From: Mucilaginibacter sp.
GTDB taxonomy: Bacteria; Bacteroidota; Bacteroidia; Sphingobacteriales; Sphingobacteriaceae
Length of the DNA stretch: 40,505 bases
Assembly: GCF_028288225.1 (NCBI RefSeq)
Contig: NZ_JAQBOC010000050.1
Span: forward strand, 1 to 40,505
Direction of reading: 5' to 3'
Under the pieces are notes generated by a model. That model saw only the letters and a program-made list of their open reading frames with translations, had not been told where the DNA came from and did not search any database. The translations under genes and the position numbers were made by a program. Of this stretch, positions 31,262 to 38,106 are shown one piece after another. How positions within the stretch are numbered: the stretch's first letter is position 1; each line of letters opens with the position of its first letter.

Positions 31262-32452
31262 ATGTATAACACATTGCAACCGGTATTACAGCAGGAACTA
31301 ACCGATATTGAAAATGCCGGTTTATATAAACGGGAACGGATAATTACCTCGCCGCAGGGTGCTGATATTACAGTACAAGGCGGAAAAGAAGTTATAAATT
31401 TTTGTGCGAATAACTATTTGGGCTTATCAAACAACCCGAAAGTCATCGCGGCGGCAAAAGAGGCAATGGATACACACGGTTACGGACTTTCATCCGTACG
31501 CTTTATTTGCGGCACCCAGGATATACATAAAACACTTGAAAAAAAGATAGCTGAGTTCTTAGGAACTGAAGACACCATATTATATGCTGCTGCTTTTGAT
31601 GCTAACGGCGGTGTTTTTGAGCCCCTGTTTAATGAGCAGGACGCTATAATATCTGATGAGCTGAACCATGCCTCAATTATTGACGGCGTACGTTTATGCA
31701 AGGCCCAGCGCCAGCGCTACAAACATGATGACATGGCCGACCTGGAAGAAAAGCTAAAAGCTACTGCAGATTGCCGTCACCGGATTATTGTTACCGATGG
31801 CGCTTTCAGCATGGATGGTACTATTGCACAACTTGATAAAATTTGCGCTTTGGCAGAGCAATACAATGCTTTGGTAATGATAGATGAGAGCCATTGCTCG
31901 GGCTTTATGGGTAAAACCGGGCGCGGTACACATGAGCATCATGGTGTAATGGGTAAGATTGATATTATTACCGGTACGCTGGGCAAAGCTTTGGGCGGAG
32001 CATCGGGTGGGTTTACATCTGGCCGTAAAGAGATCATAGATATGCTGCGCCAGCGTTCAAGGCCTTATTTGTTTTCAAATACACTTGCTCCATCAATTAC
32101 CGGCGCTTCAATAGCTGTATTGGATCTGCTGAGCGAAACAACTGATCTGCGCGATAAATTGGAAACCAATACCCAATACTTCCGCCAAAAAATGACCGAA
32201 GCAGGTTTTGATATTAAACCAGGTGTGCACCCTATTGTGCCTGTTATGCTGTATGAAGCCAAGCTGGCACAAGAATTTGCCGCCAAAATGCTGGAGGAAG
32301 GTATTTATGTGATAGGTTTTTATTACCCGGTAGTTCCGCAGGGAAAGGCACGCATCAGGGTGCAGATCTCTGCAGGCCATAATACGGAACATTTGGATAA
32401 AGCTATTGCAGCGTTTACCAAGGTGGGAAAAGAGTTGGGAGTGATAAAATAA
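31262..32452 (+). CDS. kbl: Glycine C-acetyltransferase (2-amino-3-ketobutyrate CoA ligase)
   Basis: A 396-residue PLP enzyme of the alpha-oxoamine synthase family, cleaving 2-amino-3-ketobutyrate with CoA to glycine and acetyl-CoA. The N-terminal CANNYLGLSNNP, the His-containing NHASIIDGVR, DESHCSGFMGKTGRG and the Schiff-base Lys K242 in GTLGKALGG are all as expected for Kbl; length 396 is standard. Its substrate would come from the threonine dehydrogenase encoded at 10731, although the two genes are 20 kb apart rather than in a tdh-kbl operon. A -7 box precedes it. Confidence 0.96.
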   Translation: MYNTLQPVLQQELTDIENAGLYKRERIITSPQGADITVQGGKEVINFCANNYLGLSNNPKVIAAAKEAMDTHGYGLSSVRFICGTQDIHKTLEKKIAEFLGTEDTILYAAAFDANGGVFEPLFNEQDAIISDELNHASIIDGVRLCKAQRQRYKHDDMADLEEKLKATADCRHRIIVTDGAFSMDGTIAQLDKICALAEQYNALVMIDESHCSGFMGKTGRGTHEHHGVMGKIDIITGTLGKALGGASGGFTSGRKEIIDMLRQRSRPYLFSNTLAPSITGASIAVLDLLSETTDLRDKLETNTQYFRQKMTEAGFDIKPGVHPIVPVMLYEAKLAQEFAAKMLEEGIYVIGFYYPVVPQGKARIRVQISAGHNTEHLDKAIAAFTKVGKELGVIK

Positions 32453-32467
32453 TACGTGTAAGTTTAT

Positions 32468-32475
32468 TATATTTG
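32468..32475 (+). promoter_or_regulatory. Bacteroidota -7 box (TATATTTG)
   Basis: Exact TAnnTTTG match, 21 nt before the ATG of the antitoxin gene at 32496. It would drive the antitoxin-toxin-pheS transcript. Confidence 0.5.
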
Positions 32476-32495
32476 TACGTATAGAGTTTATTATT

Positions 32496-32780
32496 ATGGC
32501 AAAGTTGACATTGAGTATCGAACCTGATAGAATTGCAAAAGCAAAGAGATATGCTTATAAACATCAGACGAGCATTTCAAAAATTGTTTCAGACTTTTTG
32601 GCCGATATAACAAAAAAAGACGAAGTTGAAGAGGAAGATCCTTTTATTAAAAAGCTTAAACAGATAGAAGTCTCGGACGAAATAAAAGCACTCAGCGGAA
32701 TATTAAAAGGCAAAGTGCCCGATGATATTAATCTTTGGGATGCCAAATATGAGTATTTAAAGGAAAAGTATGACTTATAA
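32496..32780 (+). CDS. DUF6364-like antitoxin
   Basis: A 94-residue protein. The N-terminal KLTLSIEPDRIAKAKRYAYKHQTSISKIVSDFL is a ribbon-helix-helix-like DNA-binding segment, matching the DUF6364 group found before PIN toxins. The C-terminal half (EEDPFIKKLKQIEVSDEIKALSG, DDINLWDAKYEYLKEKYDL) should wrap the toxin. It overlaps the PIN gene by 11 nt, with a -7 box 21 nt upstream. Its regulatory domain suggests autorepression of a transcript that also carries pheS. Confidence 0.82.
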   Translation: MAKLTLSIEPDRIAKAKRYAYKHQTSISKIVSDFLADITKKDEVEEEDPFIKKLKQIEVSDEIKALSGILKGKVPDDINLWDAKYEYLKEKYDL

Positions 32781-33189
32781 AAAAGTTTTTGTTGATAGCG
32801 ACATACTTTTAGATTTATTACTTAACAGAGAGCCTTTTTTTATTTACAGCAGGACGCTGCTTACAGATGAAATAAAAAAAATAATTGAGTTAAATACATC
32901 AGCATTGATTTTAGCAAACGTTCATTACATTATTTCAAAAAATTTAAACAAAAACATTGCTGTAACTTCAGTTAAATATATAATGGATTTGATAAACGTT
33001 CTTCCTTTTGGAGCAAGCCATATCAATTCAGCAATTATCGCTAATCAGGCAGATTTTGAAGATAGCATCCAATATCACATTGCAAAAGAAAACAAATGCG
33101 ATTTGATTGTTAGCCGAAATATAAAACATTACAAAAAATTTGACATCCCGGTTCTTAACGCCGAGGAATTTTTAAGAAAAATACTATAA
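32770..33189 (+). CDS. PIN-domain toxin
   Basis: A 139-residue PIN protein of the type paired with DUF6364. The first acidic motif is KVFVDSDILLDLLLNREPF (D9 and D11), followed by a SALILANVHYIISKNLNK helix, the acidic QADFEDSIQYHIAKEN and the C-terminal CDLIVSRNIKHYKK, the usual order. It is probably an Mg-dependent RNase. The antitoxin gene overlaps its start by 11 nt, and its TAA stop overlaps the pheS ATG by one base (TAATG). That coupling to an essential gene is unusual. Confidence 0.85.
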   Translation: MTYKKVFVDSDILLDLLLNREPFFIYSRTLLTDEIKKIIELNTSALILANVHYIISKNLNKNIAVTSVKYIMDLINVLPFGASHINSAIIANQADFEDSIQYHIAKENKCDLIVSRNIKHYKKFDIPVLNAEEFLRKIL

Positions 33190-34223
33190 TGCAAGCCCAA
33201 ATAGATCAATACACCGCCGAGATCAATGCTTTTTCACCTGCAAATGCAGAGGAACTGGAAGCATTCCGGATAAAATTTTTAGGCACCAAGGGAATTATAA
33301 AGGACCTGTTTGAGCAGTTTAAAAATGTTGGCCCTGAAGAGAAACGCACCTTTGGTAAAGTGCTTAACCAATTTAAACAATTGGCCGAAGCAAAGTATAA
33401 TGAGTTGAAAGAAGCCACCGACTCTGGACTTAAGACTCAAGACTTAGGCCTTGATCTCACGCTGCCCGGCGATGGCTTTGCAGTAGGCTCACGCCATCCC
33501 CTGTCGCTGATCCGTACCGAGATCATCGATATATTTAAACGCCTGGGCTTTATTGTGGCTGAAGGGCCGGAGATTGAGGACGACTGGCATAACTTCTCGG
33601 CGCTGAACTTCCCGGAAGAGCACCCGGCAAGGGATATGCAGGACACCTTCTTTATCAAGAAAAAACATGGTAAGGATGATATTGCTTTGCGTACTCATAC
33701 CTCATCTGTACAGGTTAGGATGATGGAGAATGGCAAGCCGCCTTTCCGCGCAATTATGCCGGGCAGGGTTTACCGCAACGAGGCTATCTCAGCACGTGCA
33801 CATTGCTTTTTTCACCAGGTTGAAGGTTTGTATATTGATGAGAATGTTTCATTCTCAGATTTGAAACAAACCCTTTACCACTTTGTACAGGAGCTTTATG
33901 GCGAAGGCACTAAAGTGCGCTTCCGTCCCTCCTATTTCCCGTTCACCGAACCTTCGGCCGAGATGGATATCTCCTGTACTATTTGCGGGGGATCAGGCTG
34001 CAATATGTGTAAATACACCGGCTGGGTTGAGATTTTAGGCTGCGGGATGGTTGACCCGAACGTTTTGGAAAATTGCGGTATTGACAGCACAAAGTTTACC
34101 GGGTTTGCTTTTGGTATGGGAATAGAAAGAATTGCCAATTTAAAATATGTTATACGTGATCTGCGTTTATTCTCTGAAAACGATGTTCGTTTTTTAAAGC
34201 AATTTCAGGCAGACATTATATAA
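33189..34223 (+). CDS. pheS: Phenylalanine-tRNA ligase alpha subunit
   Basis: A 344-residue class II synthetase subunit. The N-terminal coiled coil (about 1-85) with KFLGTKGIIKDLFEQF binds tRNA. The catalytic core shows GSRHPLSLIRTEIIDIF, GPEIEDDWHNF, LRTHTSSVQVR (motif 2 region), RVYRNEAISARAH, FRPSYFPFTEPSAE and GFAFGMGIERIANL (motif 3). A Cys cluster (CTICGGSGCNMC) looks zinc-binding, as in some bacterial PheS. The start is fixed by the TAATG overlap with the PIN gene. The linker at residues about 76-90 (SGLKTQDLGLDL) carries the GACTTAAGACTCAAGACT repeat-like DNA. pheT is not in the window. Confidence 0.96.
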   Translation: MQAQIDQYTAEINAFSPANAEELEAFRIKFLGTKGIIKDLFEQFKNVGPEEKRTFGKVLNQFKQLAEAKYNELKEATDSGLKTQDLGLDLTLPGDGFAVGSRHPLSLIRTEIIDIFKRLGFIVAEGPEIEDDWHNFSALNFPEEHPARDMQDTFFIKKKHGKDDIALRTHTSSVQVRMMENGKPPFRAIMPGRVYRNEAISARAHCFFHQVEGLYIDENVSFSDLKQTLYHFVQELYGEGTKVRFRPSYFPFTEPSAEMDISCTICGGSGCNMCKYTGWVEILGCGMVDPNVLENCGIDSTKFTGFAFGMGIERIANLKYVIRDLRLFSENDVRFLKQFQADII

Positions 34224-34224
34224 T

Positions 34225-34638
34225 ATGAAGAAATTTTTACTGTTAATAGTTATTCCGCTAGCATTTTTATCATGTGGCAAACAGGGTGACGCGGTACCCA
34301 GTGTGCCGGTAAATTTCCAGGCATCATTATTTGACCCGCGAATACTTCCATTAAACGCCAGCGGAGGCTATGTTGTAATAAGCGGATACGGCGTTGCAGG
34401 CTTAATTTTATATCGGACGCCAGATAGAAGATACGTTGCTTATGACCGCTGCAGCAGCTATCAGCCGCAAAATAAATGTGCAGTAACTATTGATGGTTCG
34501 GGTTTTACAGCCACCGACCCATGCAGCGGATCGAAGTTTTCATTAACAGACGGCACCCCTGTAAAGGCGCCCGCTACCAAATCTCTCAGGGCTTATTACG
34601 TAACTACAAACTCTTCTGAAATATTTGTATCAAATTAA
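34225..34638 (+). CDS. Rieske-like lipoprotein lacking cluster histidines
   Basis: A 137-residue lipoprotein: leader MKKFLLLIVIPLAFLSC with lipobox FLSC. The mature part resembles the Rieske fold (YVVISGYGVAGLILYR, YVAYDRC, CSGSKFSLTDGTPVKAPATKSL). The two iron-sulfur motifs normally CxH and CxxH are here CSS (YDRCSSY) and CSGS (DPCSGSKF), so both His ligands are replaced. Extra Cys occurs in NKCAV. It probably cannot hold a Rieske [2Fe-2S] cluster; disulfides or another role are possible. The ATG is one nt after the pheS stop, so it is co-transcribed. Confidence 0.75.
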   Translation: MKKFLLLIVIPLAFLSCGKQGDAVPSVPVNFQASLFDPRILPLNASGGYVVISGYGVAGLILYRTPDRRYVAYDRCSSYQPQNKCAVTIDGSGFTATDPCSGSKFSLTDGTPVKAPATKSLRAYYVTTNSSEIFVSN

Positions 34639-34639
34639 T

Positions 34640-34729
34640 GATATGGCAATTTTAAAAGCCTTAGTAACCAGATTACTCAAATCACATGCTATAAATGTCA
34701 GTAATTTTGAGATATTTGTATCCAACTGA
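34640..34729 (+). pseudogene. 3' remnant of a tandem copy of the Rieske-like gene
   Basis: After the stop of the preceding gene, 29 codons plus stop read D-M-A-I-L-K-A-L-V-T-R-L-L-K-S, then HAINVSNFEIFVSN. They align without gaps with the last 29 residues of the neighbour (DGTPVKAPATKSLRA, YYVTTNSSEIFVSN): 11 identities and several conservative changes; about 54 percent of bases match. The rest of the copy is missing. It overlaps the promoter box of the TetR gene. Confidence 0.6.
34702..34709 (+). promoter_or_regulatory. Bacteroidota -7 box (TAATTTTG) before TetR gene
   Basis: Exact TAnnTTTG match ending 22 nt before the ATG at 34731. It lies inside the tandem gene remnant, so the match could be incidental. 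Confidence 0.4.
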
Positions 34730-34730
34730 C

Positions 34731-35312
34731 ATGGAAGCCGATAAAATAAAAGAAAGCATTAAGCGCGCAGCGCAGGATCTGTTCCGAAAATTCGGTTACC
34801 ATAAAACCAGTGTAAACGAAATTGCCAAACGGGCTAAAATAGCCAAAGCCACTATTTATAAGTATTTTGACAGCAAAGAGGATGTTTTACACTCCCTGCT
34901 GATGGATTATATCAAGCTGAGCGTGAATGACCTGATCCATCATAACACACCTGAAATGGACGAGGAGGCGCATTTAAACATTCTGATTATGAAAACCTGC
35001 CGCCTCAGCTACACTGTGTGTAATGAGTTTATCGGCTGGGACTTTATCCGCGAATCAGCCAACTCACAGGATTTTCTTAAAAACCTCTCCAATGAGCTGG
35101 AAGAAATGCTGGTAAGCGCTTTCTCACAGCTAAGCGACCTGCGCAAGCAGGAAAACTACCTGCAGCGCCTGCGTTTTTTAATAAAATGCAGCAAAAGCAT
35201 TGTCTTCAGCTTTGCCTTTACCTCGGTAAGCGACTCAGACGTTCGTAAAAACTTTGTTTCATTTCAAAAAGAGATCCTGCCCTACTTGGTGAAGGCGGCG
35301 ATAACTATTTGA
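34731..35312 (+). CDS. TetR/AcrR-family transcriptional regulator
   Basis: A 193-residue regulator. The HTH lies at residues about 5-55 (IKRAAQDLFRKFGYHKTSVNEIAKRAKIAKATIYKYFDSKEDVL), a textbook TetR N-terminus. The C-terminal ligand-binding domain is helical (LSYTVCNEFIGWDFIRES) with no recognisable subfamily. ATG 34731 was chosen; the frame upstream to 34695 runs into the gene remnant. A TAnnTTTG box lies 22 nt upstream. The target is not evident: no transporter or enzyme is adjacent, and the downstream gene cluster is on the other strand. Confidence 0.9.
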   Translation: MEADKIKESIKRAAQDLFRKFGYHKTSVNEIAKRAKIAKATIYKYFDSKEDVLHSLLMDYIKLSVNDLIHHNTPEMDEEAHLNILIMKTCRLSYTVCNEFIGWDFIRESANSQDFLKNLSNELEEMLVSAFSQLSDLRKQENYLQRLRFLIKCSKSIVFSFAFTSVSDSDVRKNFVSFQKEILPYLVKAAITI

Positions 35313-35324
35313 TTTCGGAATTTT

Positions 35325-35416
35325 GTCTGAATCAGAATTTACAGAATTTTTAAATTTTCAGGATAACGCGGGCGAGATTCTGTTAATTCTTTAATCCTGT
35401 AAATTCTGATTCAGAC
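35325..35416. repeat. Palindromic repeat (GTCTGAATCAGAATTTACAG arms)
   Basis: Perfect 20-nt inverted arms at 35325-35344 and 35397-35416 surround a 52-nt middle; inner words ACAGAATT/AATTCTGT-like extend the pairing. It occupies the convergent spacer between the TetR gene and the unknown minus-strand operon and may serve as a two-way terminator. Confidence 0.8.
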
Positions 35417-35427
35417 GAAAGAAATGC

Positions 35428-35973
35428 TCAAAAATACATCAGGCTTGCGGGATTATCCAGTTCAGCATATGTAAAAATATCATATATGATCCTGGAGAGC
35501 AATATTTTGACAGCAATAGCATCCTTGAAATTTCCCATATCATATTTATAGATCAATTTATTGCCTGCGTTATTCAACGCGAAGCCCAACCCTTTGAATT
35601 TATTTAATGGTCTGTCTTCTTCATCGTCATCACCAAAAAAATATTCAACGTTTAATGCTGACTTTGCACTGATTGAAATATCCAGTAGCTCATCATCAGT
35701 TGATTCAAAAGTGAAGCTTAAGTTATCCTTCTTATTAAGATAAAGAATAAAACCTCTGTAAATGCCAGCCCAGAGACCGAACAAAGCGTCATCTATTTTT
35801 TGGTCGTCGTAAAATGGCTCGCTTCTCTGATCCGTCAGTTTTTGCAGCTTAATTTTATCTTTATCAATTATTTCTTTGTAGTAAGCGTTAATGGCTTCGT
35901 CTTTGTTGAACCTTTCACGAATCTTAATCATCCTTTCCAGTTGTACTTTTTCATCATAAAACGGATCTTTCAT
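35428..35973 (-). CDS. Unknown 181-residue acidic protein
   Basis: A 181-residue soluble protein that I do not recognise. The N-terminal half is charged and helical (YDEKVQLERMIKIRERF, AYYKEIIDKDKIKLQKL); the C-terminal half has strands (LSFTFESTDDELLDISISAK) and an acidic loop (FFGDDDEED). The phrase PFYD occurs twice (residues 4 and 53). No signal peptide or catalytic motif is visible. It is the last gene of a minus-strand set with the 48-codon ORF 14 nt upstream. The overall look is of an immunity- or chaperone-like protein, but this is only an impression. Confidence 0.7.
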   Translation of the reverse strand: MKDPFYDEKVQLERMIKIRERFNKDEAINAYYKEIIDKDKIKLQKLTDQRSEPFYDDQKIDDALFGLWAGIYRGFILYLNKKDNLSFTFESTDDELLDISISAKSALNVEYFFGDDDEEDRPLNKFKGLGFALNNAGNKLIYKYDMGNFKDAIAVKILLSRIIYDIFTYAELDNPASLMYF

Positions 35974-35987
35974 TTTATGAAGTATTC

Positions 35988-36134
35988 TTATTTTTGATTG
36001 ACTTTAAACAGTGCCAGTGAATTAGAATGAGCATTTAAATAATCCCACTCCTCTATGTTGTCCTTAATACAATCCTCTAATAATTGTCTTTCAGCCTCGT
36101 ATAATTCAATAAGCTCCTCTAAATCCGGTTTCAT
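35988..36134 (-). CDS. Small 48-residue acidic protein
   Basis: An ATG at 36134 (minus strand) opens MKPDLEELIELYEAERQLLE, continuing DCIKDNIEEWDYLNAHSNSL to a TAA at 35988-35990. It is strongly acidic and helix-forming. It lies 55 nt after the 203-residue gene and 14 nt before the 181-residue gene, all in the same direction, and no longer reading frame competes. Family unknown. Confidence 0.55.
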   Translation of the reverse strand: MKPDLEELIELYEAERQLLEDCIKDNIEEWDYLNAHSNSLALFKVNQK

Positions 36135-36189
36135 GGAGATAATTTAGGTTAGGTATAATAGCATAACAATTGATCTCCTTCTCTCTTGA

Positions 36190-36801
36190 TCAGGCAATTT
36201 GCACTACCCTGGCGTTTTCACATTCAGGGTTAGAATTTATCAAATTCGCAATAGCATCCTTCATCCCATTAAATGATTCTCCATAAAAATACATTCCTGA
36301 TTCTGTATTTCCATGCCAATATCTAACTATATCACTTTCTATATTAGTTAGTTTTTTTATATCAAGTATAAGTGCTTCAGGGTTAGAATTTTTATAAACC
36401 TCATCAGAAAGATTTACACCGTCCAGGTACAAGGCAAGCCCTTCAAGTTTCCCAAATTCAATTTTCTCACCTGTATCTTCAATTATAAGTTTAGAACCTT
36501 TAGGAGCACCCAGTTCTTCAAGCTTGTTTATTATTTCAGCAATTGCCTGCCTGCTTATATCTTTTTCCCTAAGTTTTATTTCCACATCACAATATTCAAT
36601 TTCATTGCTTTTGCTTAGTAAAGTCCCACCACCTGAAATTTCACCATACCATTTTTGCTTTAAAAACTCATCCAATGGATCTTCATAAACTTCTCCCCTG
36701 TCAATAGGCATTAATTTATCGTTCAATTGAGCAACAATATAATTGCCGGGTTGTGGTTCTTCTGCCTTGTTAAAAAGCTTATTCCAAATCTTTTTTATCA
36801 T
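36190..36801 (-). CDS. Unknown 203-residue protein, conserved-looking in Bacteroidota
   Basis: A 203-residue soluble protein beginning MIKKIWNKLFNKAEEP, then YIVAQLNDKLMPIDRGEVYEDPL. Later segments (GGGTLLSKSNEIEYCDVEIKL, KLEELGAPKGSKL, GKLEGLALYLDGVNLSDEVY, ENARVVQIA) look like one compact alpha/beta domain with clear conservation, but I cannot name a family. There is no signal peptide. It is first in a three-gene minus-strand cluster. A role in a toxin-immunity or similar set is possible but unsupported. Confidence 0.75.
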   Translation of the reverse strand: MIKKIWNKLFNKAEEPQPGNYIVAQLNDKLMPIDRGEVYEDPLDEFLKQKWYGEISGGGTLLSKSNEIEYCDVEIKLREKDISRQAIAEIINKLEELGAPKGSKLIIEDTGEKIEFGKLEGLALYLDGVNLSDEVYKNSNPEALILDIKKLTNIESDIVRYWHGNTESGMYFYGESFNGMKDAIANLINSNPECENARVVQIA

Positions 36802-36860
36802 ATAACTCTTAATTAAAACTAATTTCTAAATAAAATTTGCATTATCAATTTAAAAATGCT

Positions 36861-36879
36861 TACTTTGAACAACAAAGTA
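36861..36879. promoter_or_regulatory. Operator palindrome TACTTTG-N5-CAAAGTA, site 1
   Basis: A perfect 7-bp inverted repeat with spacer AACAA, ending 7 nt before the GTG start at 36887. The left half TACTTTG also sits where the -7 box is found in other genes (last base 20 nt before the start). An identical palindrome is at 38071-38089. Confidence 0.65.
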
Positions 36880-36886
36880 CTTTCAA

Positions 36887-37507
36887 GTGGAAGAAAAAGA
36901 AATACAGGACGAGCTGGCCTCCATCCGCAACCTGATGGAGCGATCCTCAAAATTTATATCCCTCAGCGGCCTCTCGGGGATCCTGGCAGGCATTTATGCG
37001 CTGATTGCTGCAGGCCTGGCCTATAGCATAGTTTACAGCGGAAGCACAAGAACATATACAACATTAAATCTTCACTCCGATCCGGTTCCGCTTTATAATT
37101 TAATCGCTATAGCTGCTGTTACTTTGCTGCTTTCGGTAGTTACCGGGGTGATATTAACAACCAAAAAGGCAAAACGAAAAGGCCAGCCGGTTTGGGGTAA
37201 AACAAGCCAGGCTTTATTATTTCACATGGCAACACCTTTGGTAACAGGAGGCGTGGTAATACTTATTTTTCTTGTCCGTGGTTATTATGGAATAGTTGGC
37301 CCAACATCGCTTATCTTCTACGGCCTCTCATTAGTAAGTGCAAGCAATTTCACTTTTACAATGGTTAAGTACCTGGGTCTGTGCGAAATAATTTTAGGCC
37401 TTATTGCCGCTTGTTTACCCGGTTATGGTTTGCTATTTTGGGCCTTTGGTTTTGGTGTGCTGCATATTGTTTACGGCAGCATGATGTACTTTAAATACGA
37501 CAGGTGA
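36887..37507 (+). CDS. Multi-pass membrane protein of the winged-helix/creD locus
   Basis: A 206-residue protein starting at GTG 36887 (MEEKEIQDELASIRNLMERSSKF, a soluble helical head). About six hydrophobic stretches follow, for example LSGILAGIYALIAAGLAYSIVY, LYNLIAIAAVTLLLSVVTGVIL, ALLFHMATPLVTGGVVILIFLV and GLIAACLPGYGLLFWAFGFGVLHIVYG. No named family. Its stop overlaps the GTG start of the winged-helix gene by 4 nt (GTGA), so translation is probably coupled. The TACTTTG palindrome lies directly upstream, implying control by the regulator encoded next. Confidence 0.82.
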   Translation: MEEKEIQDELASIRNLMERSSKFISLSGLSGILAGIYALIAAGLAYSIVYSGSTRTYTTLNLHSDPVPLYNLIAIAAVTLLLSVVTGVILTTKKAKRKGQPVWGKTSQALLFHMATPLVTGGVVILIFLVRGYYGIVGPTSLIFYGLSLVSASNFTFTMVKYLGLCEIILGLIAACLPGYGLLFWAFGFGVLHIVYGSMMYFKYDR

Positions 37508-37809
37508 AAATCCCCTTTGATAAACTTGATAGAGCATTTGAGAACCGTCTGAGGTTACAGATCATGAGCGTGCTGATGGTTAACGACCGGTATGACTTTA
37601 ACTCGCTTAAAGAACTGCTTGACACTACCGATGGCAACCTTGCATCGCACCTGAAAGCGCTGGAAAAGGAGGAATATATTGTAGTGCATAAAGCATTTTT
37701 AGGCCGCAAGCCAAACACAACCTATGAATCGACAGAAAAAGGGAAAAAAGCATTTAAACAGCATTTAGATGCTTTGGAGCAATTAATTAAGCAACAGAAA
37801 ACCAACTAA
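37504..37809 (+). CDS. Winged-helix transcriptional regulator (HTH_34/ArsR-MarR-like)
   Basis: A 101-residue single-domain winged helix of the PF13601 type. RAFENRLRLQIMSVLMVNDRYDFNSLKELLDTTDGNLASHLKALEKEEYIVV holds the HTH (recognition helix near DGNLASHLKALEK), followed by the wing (HKAFLGRKPNTTYESTEKGKKAF) and a C-terminal dimerisation helix. GTG start at 37504, overlapping the upstream gene. The palindromic sites before the first gene and before creD make it a strong candidate for autoregulator of the whole locus. Confidence 0.9.
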   Translation: MKIPFDKLDRAFENRLRLQIMSVLMVNDRYDFNSLKELLDTTDGNLASHLKALEKEEYIVVHKAFLGRKPNTTYESTEKGKKAFKQHLDALEQLIKQQKTN

Positions 37810-37828
37810 TTTTTCACCACTAAAACGA

Positions 37829-38047
37829 ATGATCATGCAGAACAAAAATTTAACCTTTTTGATGCGTTTTGCCGCCATCAGCGGCAATGTCCTGTTTATT
37901 TTATGGGTAACTTATAACGGGATTAATGAAGGGTTTAGGGGAACCTTGCCGGAAAAGATCTCATACATCGGACTGATGAGCCTTTTGACTTTAAACTCCT
38001 ACCTTATTATGGCCGGGGCAAAGCAAAAACAAATTATTGAACAATAA
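37829..38047 (+). CDS. Small two-helix membrane protein
   Basis: A 72-residue protein (ATG 37829; a second ATG at 37835 is also possible). Two hydrophobic stretches: FLMRFAAISGNVLFILWVTY and SYIGLMSLLTLNSYLIMAGA, joined by a short loop (NGINEGFRGTLPE). No family recognised. It lies 19 nt after the winged-helix gene and 23 nt before the second operator, so it is likely the last gene of the first transcript. Confidence 0.7.
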   Translation: MIMQNKNLTFLMRFAAISGNVLFILWVTYNGINEGFRGTLPEKISYIGLMSLLTLNSYLIMAGAKQKQIIEQ

Positions 38048-38070
38048 ACACAAACTTTTTTTTATTCATT

Positions 38071-38089
38071 TACTTTGAAATACAAAGTA
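38071..38089. promoter_or_regulatory. Operator palindrome TACTTTG-N5-CAAAGTA, site 2
   Basis: Same 7-bp arms as site 1, spacer AAATA, followed in both places by CTTT. It ends 17 nt before the creD ATG. Confidence 0.65.
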
Positions 38090-38106
38090 CTTTAAAATAA
38101 ATAATC

